The translations under genes were made by a program, and so were the position numbers. From Alkaliphilus metalliredigens QYMF (lineage in GTDB: Bacteria; Bacillota; Clostridia; Peptostreptococcales; Natronincolaceae): 64,000 bases of DNA. Each line of letters starts with the position of its first letter. Within the stretch, counting starts at the first letter, position 1. Below the pieces are notes generated by a model, which saw only the letters and a list, made by a program, of their open reading frames with translations, was not told where the DNA came from and did no database searches. The stretch lies in contig NC_009633.1 in assembly GCF_000016985.1 (NCBI RefSeq), forward strand, positions 2,585,539 to 2,649,538. Reading direction: 5' to 3'. Below, piece by piece: positions 1 to 8,281 of this stretch.

Positions 1-278
1 AAAGAAAAGGTTGTACTTAAATCCTGCAATGAGGAAATTTTGGAAGTACTATGGCGCATAAATGCTCGGTTCACATCATCACTGGAGATGCCGATACCGT
101 TATCGGTTACCCGAATGTACTTCTTACCACCCTCTTTTATTTCGAGAGTAATGGCAGTTCCCCCAGCATCTATTGCATTTTCAATTAGTTCCTTAACAAT
201 CGAATAAGGACCTTCAACCACCTCTCCAGCAGCAATTTTATTAATAGTTAAATTATCTAGCAGTTTAATCTGAGGCAT
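1..278 (-). CDS. mutL: DNA mismatch repair protein MutL, N-terminal part (cut by window edge)
   Basis: GHKL ATPase of methyl-independent mismatch repair, the partner of MutS. The visible 92 residues open with the MutL signature (IAAGEVVE near residue 16), then the ATP-binding motif I ([12 protein letters not shown]) and motif II (DNGIGI). The ATG at 278 is preceded by an AAGGAG-type RBS at about 285-292. It lies directly downstream of mutS with a gap of about 40 bp, so the two are probably cotranscribed. The 3' part lies outside the window. Confidence 0.95.
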
Positions 279-317
279 CTCTTTCACTCCTTAGTCTCTA
301 GGGTGGGTGTACAGGAA

Positions 318-2960
318 CTATAAGCTACTAATTCTTTTTTGCAGTTGGTATAAAAGATTCATTGCCGTCATCGGCGTGGTTTCCAATAGATTAAGAGAAC
401 GAATATCTTCAATAATTTCATTGTAAGAGAAGCTAGTTAAATCTAATTGTATACCGTTAGTATCTCTTGAATTTCCTTCTGACTCTCGAGATAACGCAAT
501 TTCTTCTTCAGCAGGAATTTTTATTTCATTATTCTTTTTCTCTAGATCACTTAATATTTCTTGAGCTCTTATAAGGGTGTTTAGTGGTAGGCCTGCTAGC
601 TTAGCTACTTGTATGCCATAGCTTTTACTGGTACTACCCGATACTACTTTTCGAAGAAACACAATTTCCTCTCCATCCTCTTCTACTAATATATTATAAT
701 TTTTAACACCCTGGATTTTCCCTTCCAGCTCTGTTAGTTCATGATAGTGGGTTGAAAAAAGTGTCTTACTTTTTTTATATTGCTGCATATACTCAATAAC
801 AGCCCAGGCGATGCTTAATCCATCAAAGGTACTTGTACCTCTTCCGATTTCATCTAGGATCACTAAACTGTTGGCAGTGGCGTTATTTAAAATATTAGCC
901 ATTTCACTCATTTCAACCATGAAGGTACTATGGCCCTGGGCAAGGTCATCGCTAGCGCCAATTCTTGTGAAAATCCGATCAACAATTCCAATAGATGCTT
1001 CAGATGCAGGCACAAATGAGCCTATTTGAGCCATTAATACAATCAATGCGACTTGCCGCATATAGGTTGACTTTCCTGCCATATTAGGACCTGTAATGAT
1101 AGACATAGAACAATCCCGATTATCCATATAAGTATCATTTGGGACAAAGGACTCTTTGTTGAAGGTTAATTCCACAACTGGATGTCTGCCTTCCACAATC
1201 TTAATTTCATTTGAAGTGTTTATATGTGGCTTAATAAAATTGTTTTCAGCAGCAATTTCAGCAAAGGAGTAGAGTACATCTAACTCAGCGATGGCTCTAG
1301 CAGTTTGCTGTATTCTTGTTATTTCGTGGGCAATTTTTTCCCTAACTTCTATAAATAAGTGATACTCCAGTAGGATGACCTTTTCCTCAGCACCTAATAT
1401 CTTTGACTCAATTTCCTTTAGTTCTGGTGTCACATAGCGTTCACAATTGGCTAATGTTTGTTTTCGGATATACTCGGTGGGAACCATAGATAGATTTGAT
1501 TTAGTGATTTCTATGTAATATCCAAAAATCTTGTTGTATTTAATTTTTAAAGATTTAATGCCACTGTTCACTCTTTCCTTTTGTTCTAGTTGAGCAATCC
1601 ATTGTCGTCCCTCTGTGGACGCATTTTTAAGCTCATCTACCTCTTTGTGGTAGCCCTCTTGGATGATTCCACCGTCCTTAGAAGAAAGAGGTGCATCCTC
1701 AAGAATGGACAGTTCCACAAGAGAATGAACTTCGTCTAAAGGATCAATGCTCTGTACTAAGCTTTGAAATGTTTCACCTTGAATTTTTTCCAACCCATTG
1801 ATAATGGAAGGTAAATATGAGAGGGAATTTTTTAAGGCAATTAAGTCACGGGGCGTCACTGAGCCATATGAAATTTTTCCTGCTAGACGTTCTAGATCAT
1901 ATATTTTTTTTAAGGACTCCTTAAGTTCTTGACGCAACTCTATTTGCTCCTTTAAAAGCTGGACAGCCTCTAGTCTCTTATTAATGATGACAGGATCAAT
2001 AAGGGGCGCCTCAATCCATTTTCTCAGCATTCTCCCCCCCATAGCCGTTGATGTTTTATCCAGAACACCTAATAAAGAACCTTTTTTACTCTTTGATCGT
2101 ATTGTTTCAGTCAACTCCAAGTTCTTTCTCGTGTTAATGTCTAATGTCATCTTTTCATGGATACTATAAACGTTAATGTGATTAATATGTTCTAGTGCTC
2201 GTTTTTGTGTTGTTTTTAAATAATGAAATAAGGCTCCTGCAGCATTAATTCCTAAATGTGAAGGGTGGAAACCTAAACCTTCCAGACTAACGACATTGAA
2301 GTGATCTTTAATTTGGTTTAAGGCAAAGGTGTCTTCATAGCTCCATTCCTCATAGCCATTGGTATAAAAATCAAATCTTTTTTTAATCATACTTATAATG
2401 GTTGGATCTTCTTTATCTGTTTCAATAAAGTACAGCAACTCTTGGGGTAAGACTCTACCCATTTCGTCAATCAGCATTTGAGGATGAATGTTTTCTTTAA
2501 TTTCTGTTGCAAAAAGATCGCCAGTGGAGATATCCACATAAGCCAGTCCAAATCCAGTACGAGAACCAAAGACAGACATTAAATAGTTATTCTTTTTATC
2601 ATCTAATAATTGGGTATCAATCAAAGTTCCAGGTGTAATGACTCTGACGACATCTCGTTTAACGATCCCCTTTGCTTGGGAGACATCTTCTATCTGTTCA
2701 CAAATTGCTACCTTGTAACCATTGCTTACAAGTCGATCTATGTATCCTGTAGCTGCGTGATGAGGGACACCACACATAGGCGCACGCTCCTCAAGACCAC
2801 AGGAACGCCCTGTTAGGGTGATCTCTAACTCTCTAGAGGCAGTTTCGGCATCTTGAAAGAACAATTCATAAAAGTCTCCCATTCGAAAAAATAAAAGTGA
2901 ATCTGGATACTGTTTTTTGATATCAAAATATTGTTGCATCATTGGTGTCAAATTAGCCAA
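318..2960 (-). CDS. mutS: DNA mismatch repair protein MutS
   Basis: 880 residues, normal for bacterial MutS. It recognises base mismatches and small loops and recruits MutL. The N-terminal mismatch-binding domain shows the Phe-Tyr-Glu wedge (FRMGDFYELF near residue 25). The C-terminal ABC-type ATPase has Walker A GPNMAGKST near residue 624, Walker B LVILDEIGRGTS and the FSTHYHEL switch. It sits between miaB and mutL, the usual clostridial order miaB-mutS-mutL. Because the prophage replaced the miaB promoter, transcription entering mutS may now start from phage DNA (inference). Confidence 0.98.
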   Translation of the reverse strand: MANLTPMMQQYFDIKKQYPDSLLFFRMGDFYELFFQDAETASRELEITLTGRSCGLEERAPMCGVPHHAATGYIDRLVSNGYKVAICEQIEDVSQAKGIVKRDVVRVITPGTLIDTQLLDDKKNNYLMSVFGSRTGFGLAYVDISTGDLFATEIKENIHPQMLIDEMGRVLPQELLYFIETDKEDPTIISMIKKRFDFYTNGYEEWSYEDTFALNQIKDHFNVVSLEGLGFHPSHLGINAAGALFHYLKTTQKRALEHINHINVYSIHEKMTLDINTRKNLELTETIRSKSKKGSLLGVLDKTSTAMGGRMLRKWIEAPLIDPVIINKRLEAVQLLKEQIELRQELKESLKKIYDLERLAGKISYGSVTPRDLIALKNSLSYLPSIINGLEKIQGETFQSLVQSIDPLDEVHSLVELSILEDAPLSSKDGGIIQEGYHKEVDELKNASTEGRQWIAQLEQKERVNSGIKSLKIKYNKIFGYYIEITKSNLSMVPTEYIRKQTLANCERYVTPELKEIESKILGAEEKVILLEYHLFIEVREKIAHEITRIQQTARAIAELDVLYSFAEIAAENNFIKPHINTSNEIKIVEGRHPVVELTFNKESFVPNDTYMDNRDCSMSIITGPNMAGKSTYMRQVALIVLMAQIGSFVPASEASIGIVDRIFTRIGASDDLAQGHSTFMVEMSEMANILNNATANSLVILDEIGRGTSTFDGLSIAWAVIEYMQQYKKSKTLFSTHYHELTELEGKIQGVKNYNILVEEDGEEIVFLRKVVSGSTSKSYGIQVAKLAGLPLNTLIRAQEILSDLEKKNNEIKIPAEEEIALSRESEGNSRDTNGIQLDLTSFSYNEIIEDIRSLNLLETTPMTAMNLLYQLQKRISSL

Positions 2961-3034
2961 TATATACGCCCTCCGATCTTTTCATCATATTTATATTATA
3001 ACAAAAGTCAAGACTCAAAACTATGACTCAACTC

Positions 3035-3070
3035 ATTAAAATAGAATGCTATTTAGCATTCTATTTTAAT
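3035..3070 (-). terminator. Candidate intrinsic terminator or attenuator between miaB and mutS
   Basis: A perfect 15-bp inverted repeat (3035-3049 / 3056-3070) with a 6-nt loop overlaps the miaB stop codon. It is AT-rich and its distal arm contains CUAUUUUAAU, so it could act as a weak, possibly bidirectional terminator or as an mRNA-stabilising hairpin. Whether miaB transcripts reach mutS depends on its strength. Confidence 0.55.
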
Positions 3071-4491
3071 AACTCTCCGTTTAAGGAAAAGGTCTTGGGC
3101 TCCGTAATTTTCACCCTAACAATTTGACCGATATCTTCTTTATTACCAGCAAAGTTGACCAACTTACTTTGTGGGGTTCTTCCCATTAATTTGGCGTCAT
3201 CGGTTTTACTTGTTCCTTCTACTAAAACTTCAACAACTTTATTTAAGTATGCTTTGTTTATTTCACCACTAATGCGATTTACAGCCTCTATTAAGCGATT
3301 AAATCTTTCGTGTTTTACATCGTCTGGGACATGGTTTTCCATCTTTGCTGCTGGAGTTTCCTGTCTCAGGGAATATAAATACGTATAGGCAGAGTTAAAT
3401 CTTGCTTTTTCAACGACATTCAATGTTTCTTTAAAATCATCCTCTGTTTCTCCAGGGAAACCGACAATAATATCCGTTGTCAGGGCAACATTTGGGACCT
3501 TAGACCTTACTTTTTCAACAAGCTCTAAGTATGCTTCTTTCGTATATTTACGATTCATTGCCTTAAGAATGTCATTACTTCCTGCTTGAAAAGGAAGATG
3601 TAAGTGTGCGCATACTTTAGTGCAAACAGTCATCGCACTAATGAGAGAATCTGATAAATCTTTAGGGTGGGAGGTCATAAAACGAATTCTCTCAATCCCC
3701 TCTATTTTATTTAGTACTTTTAATAGATTTCCAAAATCAGTTTCTTCTTCTAATGTCTTACCATATGAATTCACATTTTGTCCTAACAGGGTAATTTCTT
3801 TTGTACCATTTTTTGCCAGTTCTTCTACTTCATCTATAATTTCCTGAACTTCTCTGCTACGTTCTCGCCCCCGTGTATGGGGAACAATACAGTATGTACA
3901 AAAGTTATTACAACCGAACATAATGTTGATAAAGGCTTTTAATCCATACTTTCGCGTAACAGGCAGACCTTCTACAATATCACCTTCTTTGTCCCATACA
4001 TCAATGATCATATTATCGGACTCCATGCTTGTTGATAATAACTCAGGAAACTTATGTAGGTTATGTGTGCCAAAAACAAGATCTACATGGCGGTATTTTG
4101 ATTTAATTTCTTTTACAACATGGGGCTGTTGCATCATGCATCCACATACTGCAATGGTTAAATCATGTTTTTCCTTCTTTAGGTTTTTTAATGAACCGAT
4201 ATTTCCGTATACCTTTAACTCAGCGTTCTCTCGCACACAGCATGTATTATATATAATTAAGTTTGCTTCGTTCTTATCATTCGTCTCTATATAGCCTATG
4301 TTTTGCAAAATGCCCGCTAATTTTTCTGAATCATGCTCATTCATTTGGCAGCCGTAGGTTACAGTGAGATGTTTCTTTCTCTTGCCAGTCCTCTCGTACT
4401 CTGCATCGTTTATTTCCCTTAATTTATTTATGATTTCACGTTGTTTATTTAGATCTTCTTCTGAAATCTTAACTTCTTCTCGTTTACTCAT
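3061..4491 (-). CDS. miaB: tRNA-2-methylthio-N6-dimethylallyladenosine synthase MiaB (hybrid: phage-supplied 5' end)
   Basis: Radical-SAM methylthiotransferase that modifies A37 of tRNAs; 476 residues. The N-terminal domain carries the auxiliary-cluster cysteines C48 (YGCQMN), C84 and C118. The radical-SAM motif CxxxCxxC is at C194/C198/C201, followed by a C-terminal TRAM domain. The first ~48 codons appear to be prophage DNA: the homologous original host 5' end, with its own RBS and the same YGCQMN motif, lies 45,159 bp away at 49480-49632. The hybrid frame is intact, so MiaB activity is presumably kept. The ATG at 4491 has an AGAGGAGG-type RBS and a near-consensus promoter upstream. Confidence 0.97.
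4338..4372. other. attL: left prophage-host junction inside miaB
   Basis: The stretch TTCATTTG (4340-4347) recurs at attR (49499-49506), flanked by further homology because both copies encode YGCQMN. To the left, the sequence continues as host miaB. To the right, an arm CAGTGAGATGT (4362-4372) forms a dyad with ACATCTCGCTG at attR (10 of 11 bases) when attP is rebuilt. The dyad centre falls between 4349 and 4350, making TG (minus strand) of the Cys48 codon the likely 2-bp crossover. The exact crossover is inference; the repeated core and the arms are seen directly. Confidence 0.85.
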
Positions 4492-4521
4492 AGCAATTCC
4501 TCCTCTTAAATATCATTATAT

Positions 4522-4550
4522 ATTATACCAAAATTATTCAGTCTTGTTAA
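4522..4550 (-). promoter_or_regulatory. Phage-borne promoter driving hybrid miaB
   Basis: On the minus strand, a -35 box TTAACA (4545-4550, 5/6 to consensus), a 17-nt spacer and a perfect -10 TATAAT (4522-4527) with an extended -10 TGG just upstream. It lies about 30 bp before the miaB start and on the prophage side of attL. A strong terminator just upstream (4553-4582) blocks read-through from the phage lysis operon, so this promoter would set miaB expression in the lysogen. Confidence 0.8.
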
Positions 4551-4552
4551 AT

Positions 4553-4582
4553 AAAAAAAAGACCAGGATATTAACCCTGGTC
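4553..4582 (-). terminator. Intrinsic terminator of the phage late/lysis operon
   Basis: A 7-bp GC-rich stem (4561-4567 / 4576-4582) with an 8-nt loop is followed on the minus strand by eight U residues (4553-4560). It overlaps the end of the holin gene and separates the late operon from miaB. Confidence 0.9.
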
Positions 4583-4897
4583 AAATAACTCTTTTGGTTT
4601 ATTTATGACCTCTTCAACTACAGCATCGATTAGTATGCTTAGTTGATCCTCTGAAATATTGAAACCTTGATTCACGATGAAATCAATTACATATTCTTTT
4701 TTCAAATCGCCTTTTTGAGACTGCCCTTTGTAATATTTCTCCACAGCTAAAACAGCCACTTCGATCCAGAAGGTTAAATTGTCTCTTTGCTCCTTGGTGG
4801 TCTTTTCTTTTATCCATGGCACCAGGATATACGTTACCACCGCTCCAATAATAGGAATAATAATTTTAATAGCTATATCAATATTCATCTTGAACAT
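4571..4897 (-). CDS. Phage holin, LLH-like family
   Basis: 108 residues with one N-terminal hydrophobic segment (about residues 9-28) and a charged cytoplasmic C-terminal part rich in Lys and Glu. The VAVLAVEKYYKG region resembles LLH-type phage holins. It overlaps the end of the upstream membrane-protein gene by 20 bp and lies one gene downstream of the amidase, the usual lysis position. It would permeabilise the membrane so that the amidase reaches the wall. The family is assigned from pattern only. Confidence 0.75.
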   Translation of the reverse strand: MFKMNIDIAIKIIIPIIGAVVTYILVPWIKEKTTKEQRDNLTFWIEVAVLAVEKYYKGQSQKGDLKKEYVIDFIVNQGFNISEDQLSILIDAVVEEVINKPKELFDQG

Positions 4898-5150
4898 CTT
4901 CCTTTCTCACCTTAGATTTTTTAATGCTGGAAAGCATCCAGAGTTCTCCTGTTGTGAAAGCAAACCATGCAGCAATAAGAGTTGTTGGTTCATGCCCAAC
5001 ATTCTTGAATGTGTACAATACCGCCACCGTGAAGGTTGTGTTAAGCAATATAACCAGGGTCACCATAAACTTAGAGAACCGGTTTTTCTTTTTTTGTTTA
5101 CGCCTTTGTTTTATTAATTTCTCAAGCTCCTTGTCTGTTATATGGTCCAA
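4878..5150 (-). CDS. Small phage membrane protein of the lysis cassette
   Basis: 90 residues with a strongly basic N-terminal stretch (KQRRKQKKKNR), then two hydrophobic segments (about residues 27-47 and 54-75). The start is TTG at 5150 behind AAGGAGG. It lies between the amidase and holin genes and overlaps the holin start, suggesting translational coupling. It may be a second holin or antiholin; I do not recognise the family. Confidence 0.65.
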   Translation of the reverse strand: MDHITDKELEKLIKQRRKQKKKNRFSKFMVTLVILLNTTFTVAVLYTFKNVGHEPTTLIAAWFAFTTGELWMLSSIKKSKVRKEDVQDEY

Positions 5151-5163
5151 AACTTACACCTCC

Positions 5164-6132
5164 TTACTGTAGTATTAAATCATTCTTTTTCATCGCTGCA
5201 GTCACTTGGCCATTAGAACTTATAACCACCCTGTCTCCGCTTATATGCTGCACGTCATAAACTCTGGCATATACAAAACTGGCAAGGTTGCCTCCTGTAT
5301 ATGTTTTAGCTCCATTTCTAACCTTCACTCTGCTACCTTTTTTAATCGTTGCTGCACTGGATCCAGGAGAAACAGGTTCTCCAGATTGGGTAGTTATGAA
5401 AGTATCGAAACCTTTTGACTTTAGCTTTCTAGCTTGCGATTCTGCATTTGATTTATTGCTGTATGCACCTACTTGCACTTTATACAATCCGTCTACCTTG
5501 ACCATATAGGTGTCAAAACCTGCAGCTTCTACCCTTGCAGCTAAAGCGTCTGCATTCGCCCTGTTGCTAAAAGCACCTGTCTGGACTCTATACAGTACAT
5601 TTCCATTAGGTGGTTTTGTGGCGGGTCCGCTCAGCCTTTTGTTTACCTCATCTGCAATATAAGGAAACTTGCTTTCTAGGTATGGCCCAGGACAATTAGT
5701 TGCTGCAAACCATTTATGCATGGTTAGGTTGCCTCTTTCGTCTCCTGTAAAGTTCAGCTTTTCTATGCCGTTACGCTTACAGATATCTACACATAGCTCT
5801 ACTGTTTTTTCTAGAGCTACATCAGATACAGGCCAATTAGGGGCTCCGCCGCTGTTTGCCACTTCTATAGTAACCGCTTGGTTGTCATTTGCAGCACTTG
5901 AACTTGTCCATGCACGATTTTTTTCTTCTACGTACATTCCGACTCTACCTCTATTGTCTACCCCGTAGTTGGAGCTGGCCCTTCTACTTGATGGCTTAAA
6001 TATTTCGCCAACTCGCTCGACTGATAAATTACCAGCCACATGATGAATGGTGATTTTTCTTATTTTGTCTCGTCTTGGATTTGTGCTATTGGGTGAAATA
6101 TTGGTGTGATTTACTAATGGGCTGTTGCTCAT
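5164..6132 (-). CDS. N-acetylmuramoyl-L-alanine amidase endolysin with SPOR repeats
   Basis: 322 residues from the ATG at 6132, which has an AAGGAGG RBS; an upstream in-frame extension has none. The N-terminal amidase_2/PGRP domain shows zinc-ligand positions in ITIHHVAG and in MHKWFAATNCPG. Two SPOR-type repeats follow (YRVQTGAFSNRANADALA and YKVQVGAYSNKSNAES), then a C-terminal SH3-like segment (KKGSRVKVRNGAKTY). It cleaves the bond between MurNAc and the stem peptide at lysis. SPOR repeats bind denuded glycan strands, an unusual but known wall-targeting module for endolysins. Confidence 0.93.
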   Translation of the reverse strand: MSNSPLVNHTNISPNSTNPRRDKIRKITIHHVAGNLSVERVGEIFKPSSRRASSNYGVDNRGRVGMYVEEKNRAWTSSSAANDNQAVTIEVANSGGAPNWPVSDVALEKTVELCVDICKRNGIEKLNFTGDERGNLTMHKWFAATNCPGPYLESKFPYIADEVNKRLSGPATKPPNGNVLYRVQTGAFSNRANADALAARVEAAGFDTYMVKVDGLYKVQVGAYSNKSNAESQARKLKSKGFDTFITTQSGEPVSPGSSAATIKKGSRVKVRNGAKTYTGGNLASFVYARVYDVQHISGDRVVISSNGQVTAAMKKNDLILQ

Positions 6133-6146
6133 TGTCAATTCCTCCT

Positions 6147-6392
6147 TTACATATTTTGGATATACCAAACAAAAAAGCCTAACAACGTAGTAATCGTTAG
6201 ACCCATAGCCCACTTTATAGTGGTTACAAGTGACTTTATTTGCTCGCAAAGATTTTCTATTTTTGTTTCAGTGCGAGACTGATGTTGTTCGAGTTTATCA
6301 ATTCGCTCGGAATGATTGTTAAGTCTCTTGTCTTGAGTATTGAGCCTTTGTTCTATACTCCTGTGTTTTTCAACGCAAACCATGTTATCCAT
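6147..6392 (-). CDS. XhlA-like hemolysin/holin-accessory membrane protein
   Basis: 81 residues: an N-terminal coiled coil of heptads (residues about 10-55) and one C-terminal transmembrane helix (GLTITTLLGFFVWYI). This is the architecture of XhlA of Bacillus PBSX, which acts with a holin in lysis. AAGGAG RBS at the ATG. It lies 14 bp upstream of the amidase and just after the DGR reverse transcriptase. Confidence 0.85.
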   Translation of the reverse strand: MDNMVCVEKHRSIEQRLNTQDKRLNNHSERIDKLEQHQSRTETKIENLCEQIKSLVTTIKWAMGLTITTLLGFFVWYIQNM

Positions 6393-6461
6393 AAGCTAAC
6401 TCCTTTCACATTTTATAATAATGGATTAAATGTTTTGTCTGCCTCACCTCCCTTCTTTATC

Positions 6462-7544
6462 TTATGAACCTCTGATGAGGGTAAGGTTTTTCAATACGGA
6501 ACACTTCAAGTAGTAGCTGTCGCAATGTTGCAGTATGCCTAAATAGCTCTGCACGCAAGTGTTTACATCTTCAAAAGTTACATCGTTCCTGCCATAAGCT
6601 TTCTGCAGATATTTTAACCTTCTCTTCATTTTCTTGGCGGTTTTTTTCTTAAGTTTCATGTGTGTTGGCCATATTCTAAATCCAACAAACTCAATACCTA
6701 CAGGTGTGGGTCTTATACAAGTTTTTCTATTTAGGTGTAGTTCTAGTTCGCTATTCAGGAAGTTCTCTATTTCCACCTTTAACCTGTGCAAGTATTTCTT
6801 GTCATGATGCAAAACAATAAAGTCATCCATATATCTTATGAAATACTTTATTTGCAGCTTGTGTTTACAAAATTGATCTAATTCGTTGAGGTATATATTT
6901 GCTAGGAGTTGACTTGTAAGATTACCTATAGGCATACCCTTATCGTGGAGCCTCATATATTTAGGACAATCTCCCGGTTCCATACCTAACGGTAGCCCAA
7001 AGGCCATATCTTCGCTTTGAATTATCTCCTCCATCAACCAAAGTACGTCTTTGTCTTTTATCTTTTTTCTTAAAATTTTCAAGGCTATAGAATGATCTAC
7101 CCTGTAAAAATATTTAGATATATCCATCTTTAGGTAGTAATATTTTTGTGGCTTTCTGTCTATTTGCCTTAACCAATACTGCAACTTTTTAGCCGCTTGA
7201 TGAGTGCCTCTTCCTATTCTGCAAGCGTAGCTATGTTCTGTATAGGTTTTTTCAAACAAAGGGTTGAGAACCCTATAAATTGCCCACTGAACCACTCTAT
7301 CCTTAAATGGCAGAGCCATAATAAGTCTTTTTTTAGGTTCATGAACATAGAACTCTCTATACCTGCCAACTTTATATGCTTTCCAGATAAGCTCGTTTTG
7401 TATCTGGATTAGATTCTCTTCAAGATTCGCACTAAATTTAAGTATTTCATCCCTAAACCGTTTATCTTTTCTAGCCTCTAAATAAGCAAAATACAAATTC
7501 TCAAAGTCGTATATTTGTTCATACAAGTAGCCATATCTTTTCAT
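6462..7544 (-). CDS. DGR-type reverse transcriptase
   Basis: 360 residues. It copies TR RNA into adenine-mutagenised cDNA. Palm motifs are visible: KMDISKYF (catalytic D141), the DGR-diagnostic IGNLTSQ at 206-212 (group II intron RTs have QGxxxSP here) and RYMDDF with catalytic D240/D241. There is no maturase X or endonuclease domain, and the C-terminus is a short basic thumb, as in DGR RTs. An AAGGAAAGG stretch lies about 20 nt before the ATG, so the start is slightly uncertain. It is immediately downstream of the TR and upstream of the lysis cassette. Confidence 0.96.
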   Translation of the reverse strand: MKRYGYLYEQIYDFENLYFAYLEARKDKRFRDEILKFSANLEENLIQIQNELIWKAYKVGRYREFYVHEPKKRLIMALPFKDRVVQWAIYRVLNPLFEKTYTEHSYACRIGRGTHQAAKKLQYWLRQIDRKPQKYYYLKMDISKYFYRVDHSIALKILRKKIKDKDVLWLMEEIIQSEDMAFGLPLGMEPGDCPKYMRLHDKGMPIGNLTSQLLANIYLNELDQFCKHKLQIKYFIRYMDDFIVLHHDKKYLHRLKVEIENFLNSELELHLNRKTCIRPTPVGIEFVGFRIWPTHMKLKKKTAKKMKRRLKYLQKAYGRNDVTFEDVNTCVQSYLGILQHCDSYYLKCSVLKNLTLIRGS

Positions 7545-7729
7545 GTCTTTTCATATCTTGTCCTTTCCTTGTTGTAATTTGTGCTATGTGTAATACTCTT
7601 CGAGAATAAACCTACTAGCTATTTCCATAGCAATATATTTTTTTGCCTTTTAGGCAGGGAAATGGACCCCTTATTTTCCATGCACTGTGCAAGCTCCCTT
7701 GGGAATCTTGCCTTCTGGCGATGAAAATG

Positions 7730-7841
7730 AGCGGAGCGGAACCCAATGTTCGTACTCACGTTAGACCGAGGGTTGTTCAAGTTCACAGCGAACACCCCAG
7801 CATTGGACGTGTTGTTCCAGTTGCCACCGAAATACGGCAAC
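7730..7841 (-). repeat. DGR template repeat (TR), part of a non-coding template RNA
   Basis: 112 bp aligned without gaps to the VR at 8297-8408. The 11 mismatches (7749, 7750, 7762, 7776, 7777, 7782, 7812, 7813, 7816, 7821, 7822) are all T on the plus strand, that is A in the transcribed strand; 23 such A are present and none of the other 89 positions differ. The TR contains nine AAY (Asn) codons in the VR frame. The 19-bp invariant low-coordinate end (7730-7748) corresponds to the IMH-like end. A 185-nt spacer separates it from the RT start, comparable to the spacer used for cDNA priming in BPP-1. The frame is open here, but I do not call a protein. Confidence 0.97.
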
Positions 7842-7866
7842 GATGATCCATTCCCTATATTTATGT

Positions 7867-8208
7867 TTACTTGGCCGACTTCATCCAGCCTCCAAGCATT
7901 CTTCCTATTTCATTTAACATCTTGGACCAGTGTTCATACTTTCTTAAAGGCAGGTACCTTACCTTTAAATCTGCCGCAAGTCTTATTTGCATTCTAAGCC
8001 ACTCTAATTCGATATCTATTTCTTGCAGCGTTGTTTTCTTGTGATATTTTTTATTAGCTCTAATGATAAGGTGGGTTATTTCACTCATTGTTTTTCTTAT
8101 ATCTGCAGCCATAACATGCTTTTCGTGTTTTGGGAATTGTCGCAAGCATTCGTTCCCGTAGAGAATCATGTCATAAGTTTTTTGCAATATTTTAAAGTCT
8201 GCATTCAT
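7867..8208 (-). CDS. avd: Avd, DGR accessory variability determinant
   Basis: 113 residues, all-helical and basic, fitting the four-helix-bundle Avd family. Avd forms a barrel-shaped pentamer that binds the RT and template RNA and is required for mutagenic cDNA synthesis. It lies between the target gene and the TR, ending 25 bp before the TR, the same place as in BPP-1. A GGGAGA RBS precedes the ATG. Family assignment rests on size, helix pattern, basicity and context. Confidence 0.92.
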   Translation of the reverse strand: MNADFKILQKTYDMILYGNECLRQFPKHEKHVMAADIRKTMSEITHLIIRANKKYHKKTTLQEIDIELEWLRMQIRLAADLKVRYLPLRKYEHWSKMLNEIGRMLGGWMKSAK

Positions 8209-8237
8209 ATCAAATATCTCCCTATTTTTTAAATAAT

Positions 8238-8261
8238 AAAGGCCCGCTATCGCAGGCCTTT
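8238..8261 (-). terminator. Hairpin 36 bp downstream of the VR: terminator and/or DGR target cruciform
   Basis: A 7-bp stem AAAGGCC/GGCCTTT (8238-8244 / 8255-8261), then a C-A mismatch and two more GC pairs around a 4-nt loop. On the minus strand it is followed by AUUAUUU. It lies in the gap between the variable gene and avd. It may partly terminate late transcription before avd-TR-RT. DGRs of the BPP-1 type also need a hairpin/cruciform shortly downstream of the VR for efficient homing, and this is the only candidate. Confidence 0.7.
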
Positions 8262-8281
8262 CAGATTATCAGCTCCACAGA

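Noticed and set aside
3923..4294. 123-codon plus-strand frame inside miaB
   Set aside because: Shadow of miaB: no RBS, hydrophobic low-complexity translation, fully inside a conserved gene.
5164..6249. Longer amidase start at 6249
   Set aside because: The extra 39 codons overlap the XhlA-like gene and lack an RBS; the ATG at 6132 has AAGGAGG.
6462..7544. Group II intron maturase or retron RT
   Set aside because: No maturase or endonuclease domain, IGNLTSQ instead of QGxxxSP, and avd plus TR/VR are present.
7619..7840. 73-codon open frame over the template repeat
   Set aside because: Its similarity to the variable protein is explained by the TR itself; no RBS is evident, and the frame past the repeat is unrelated. 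It is the DGR template RNA, not a gene.
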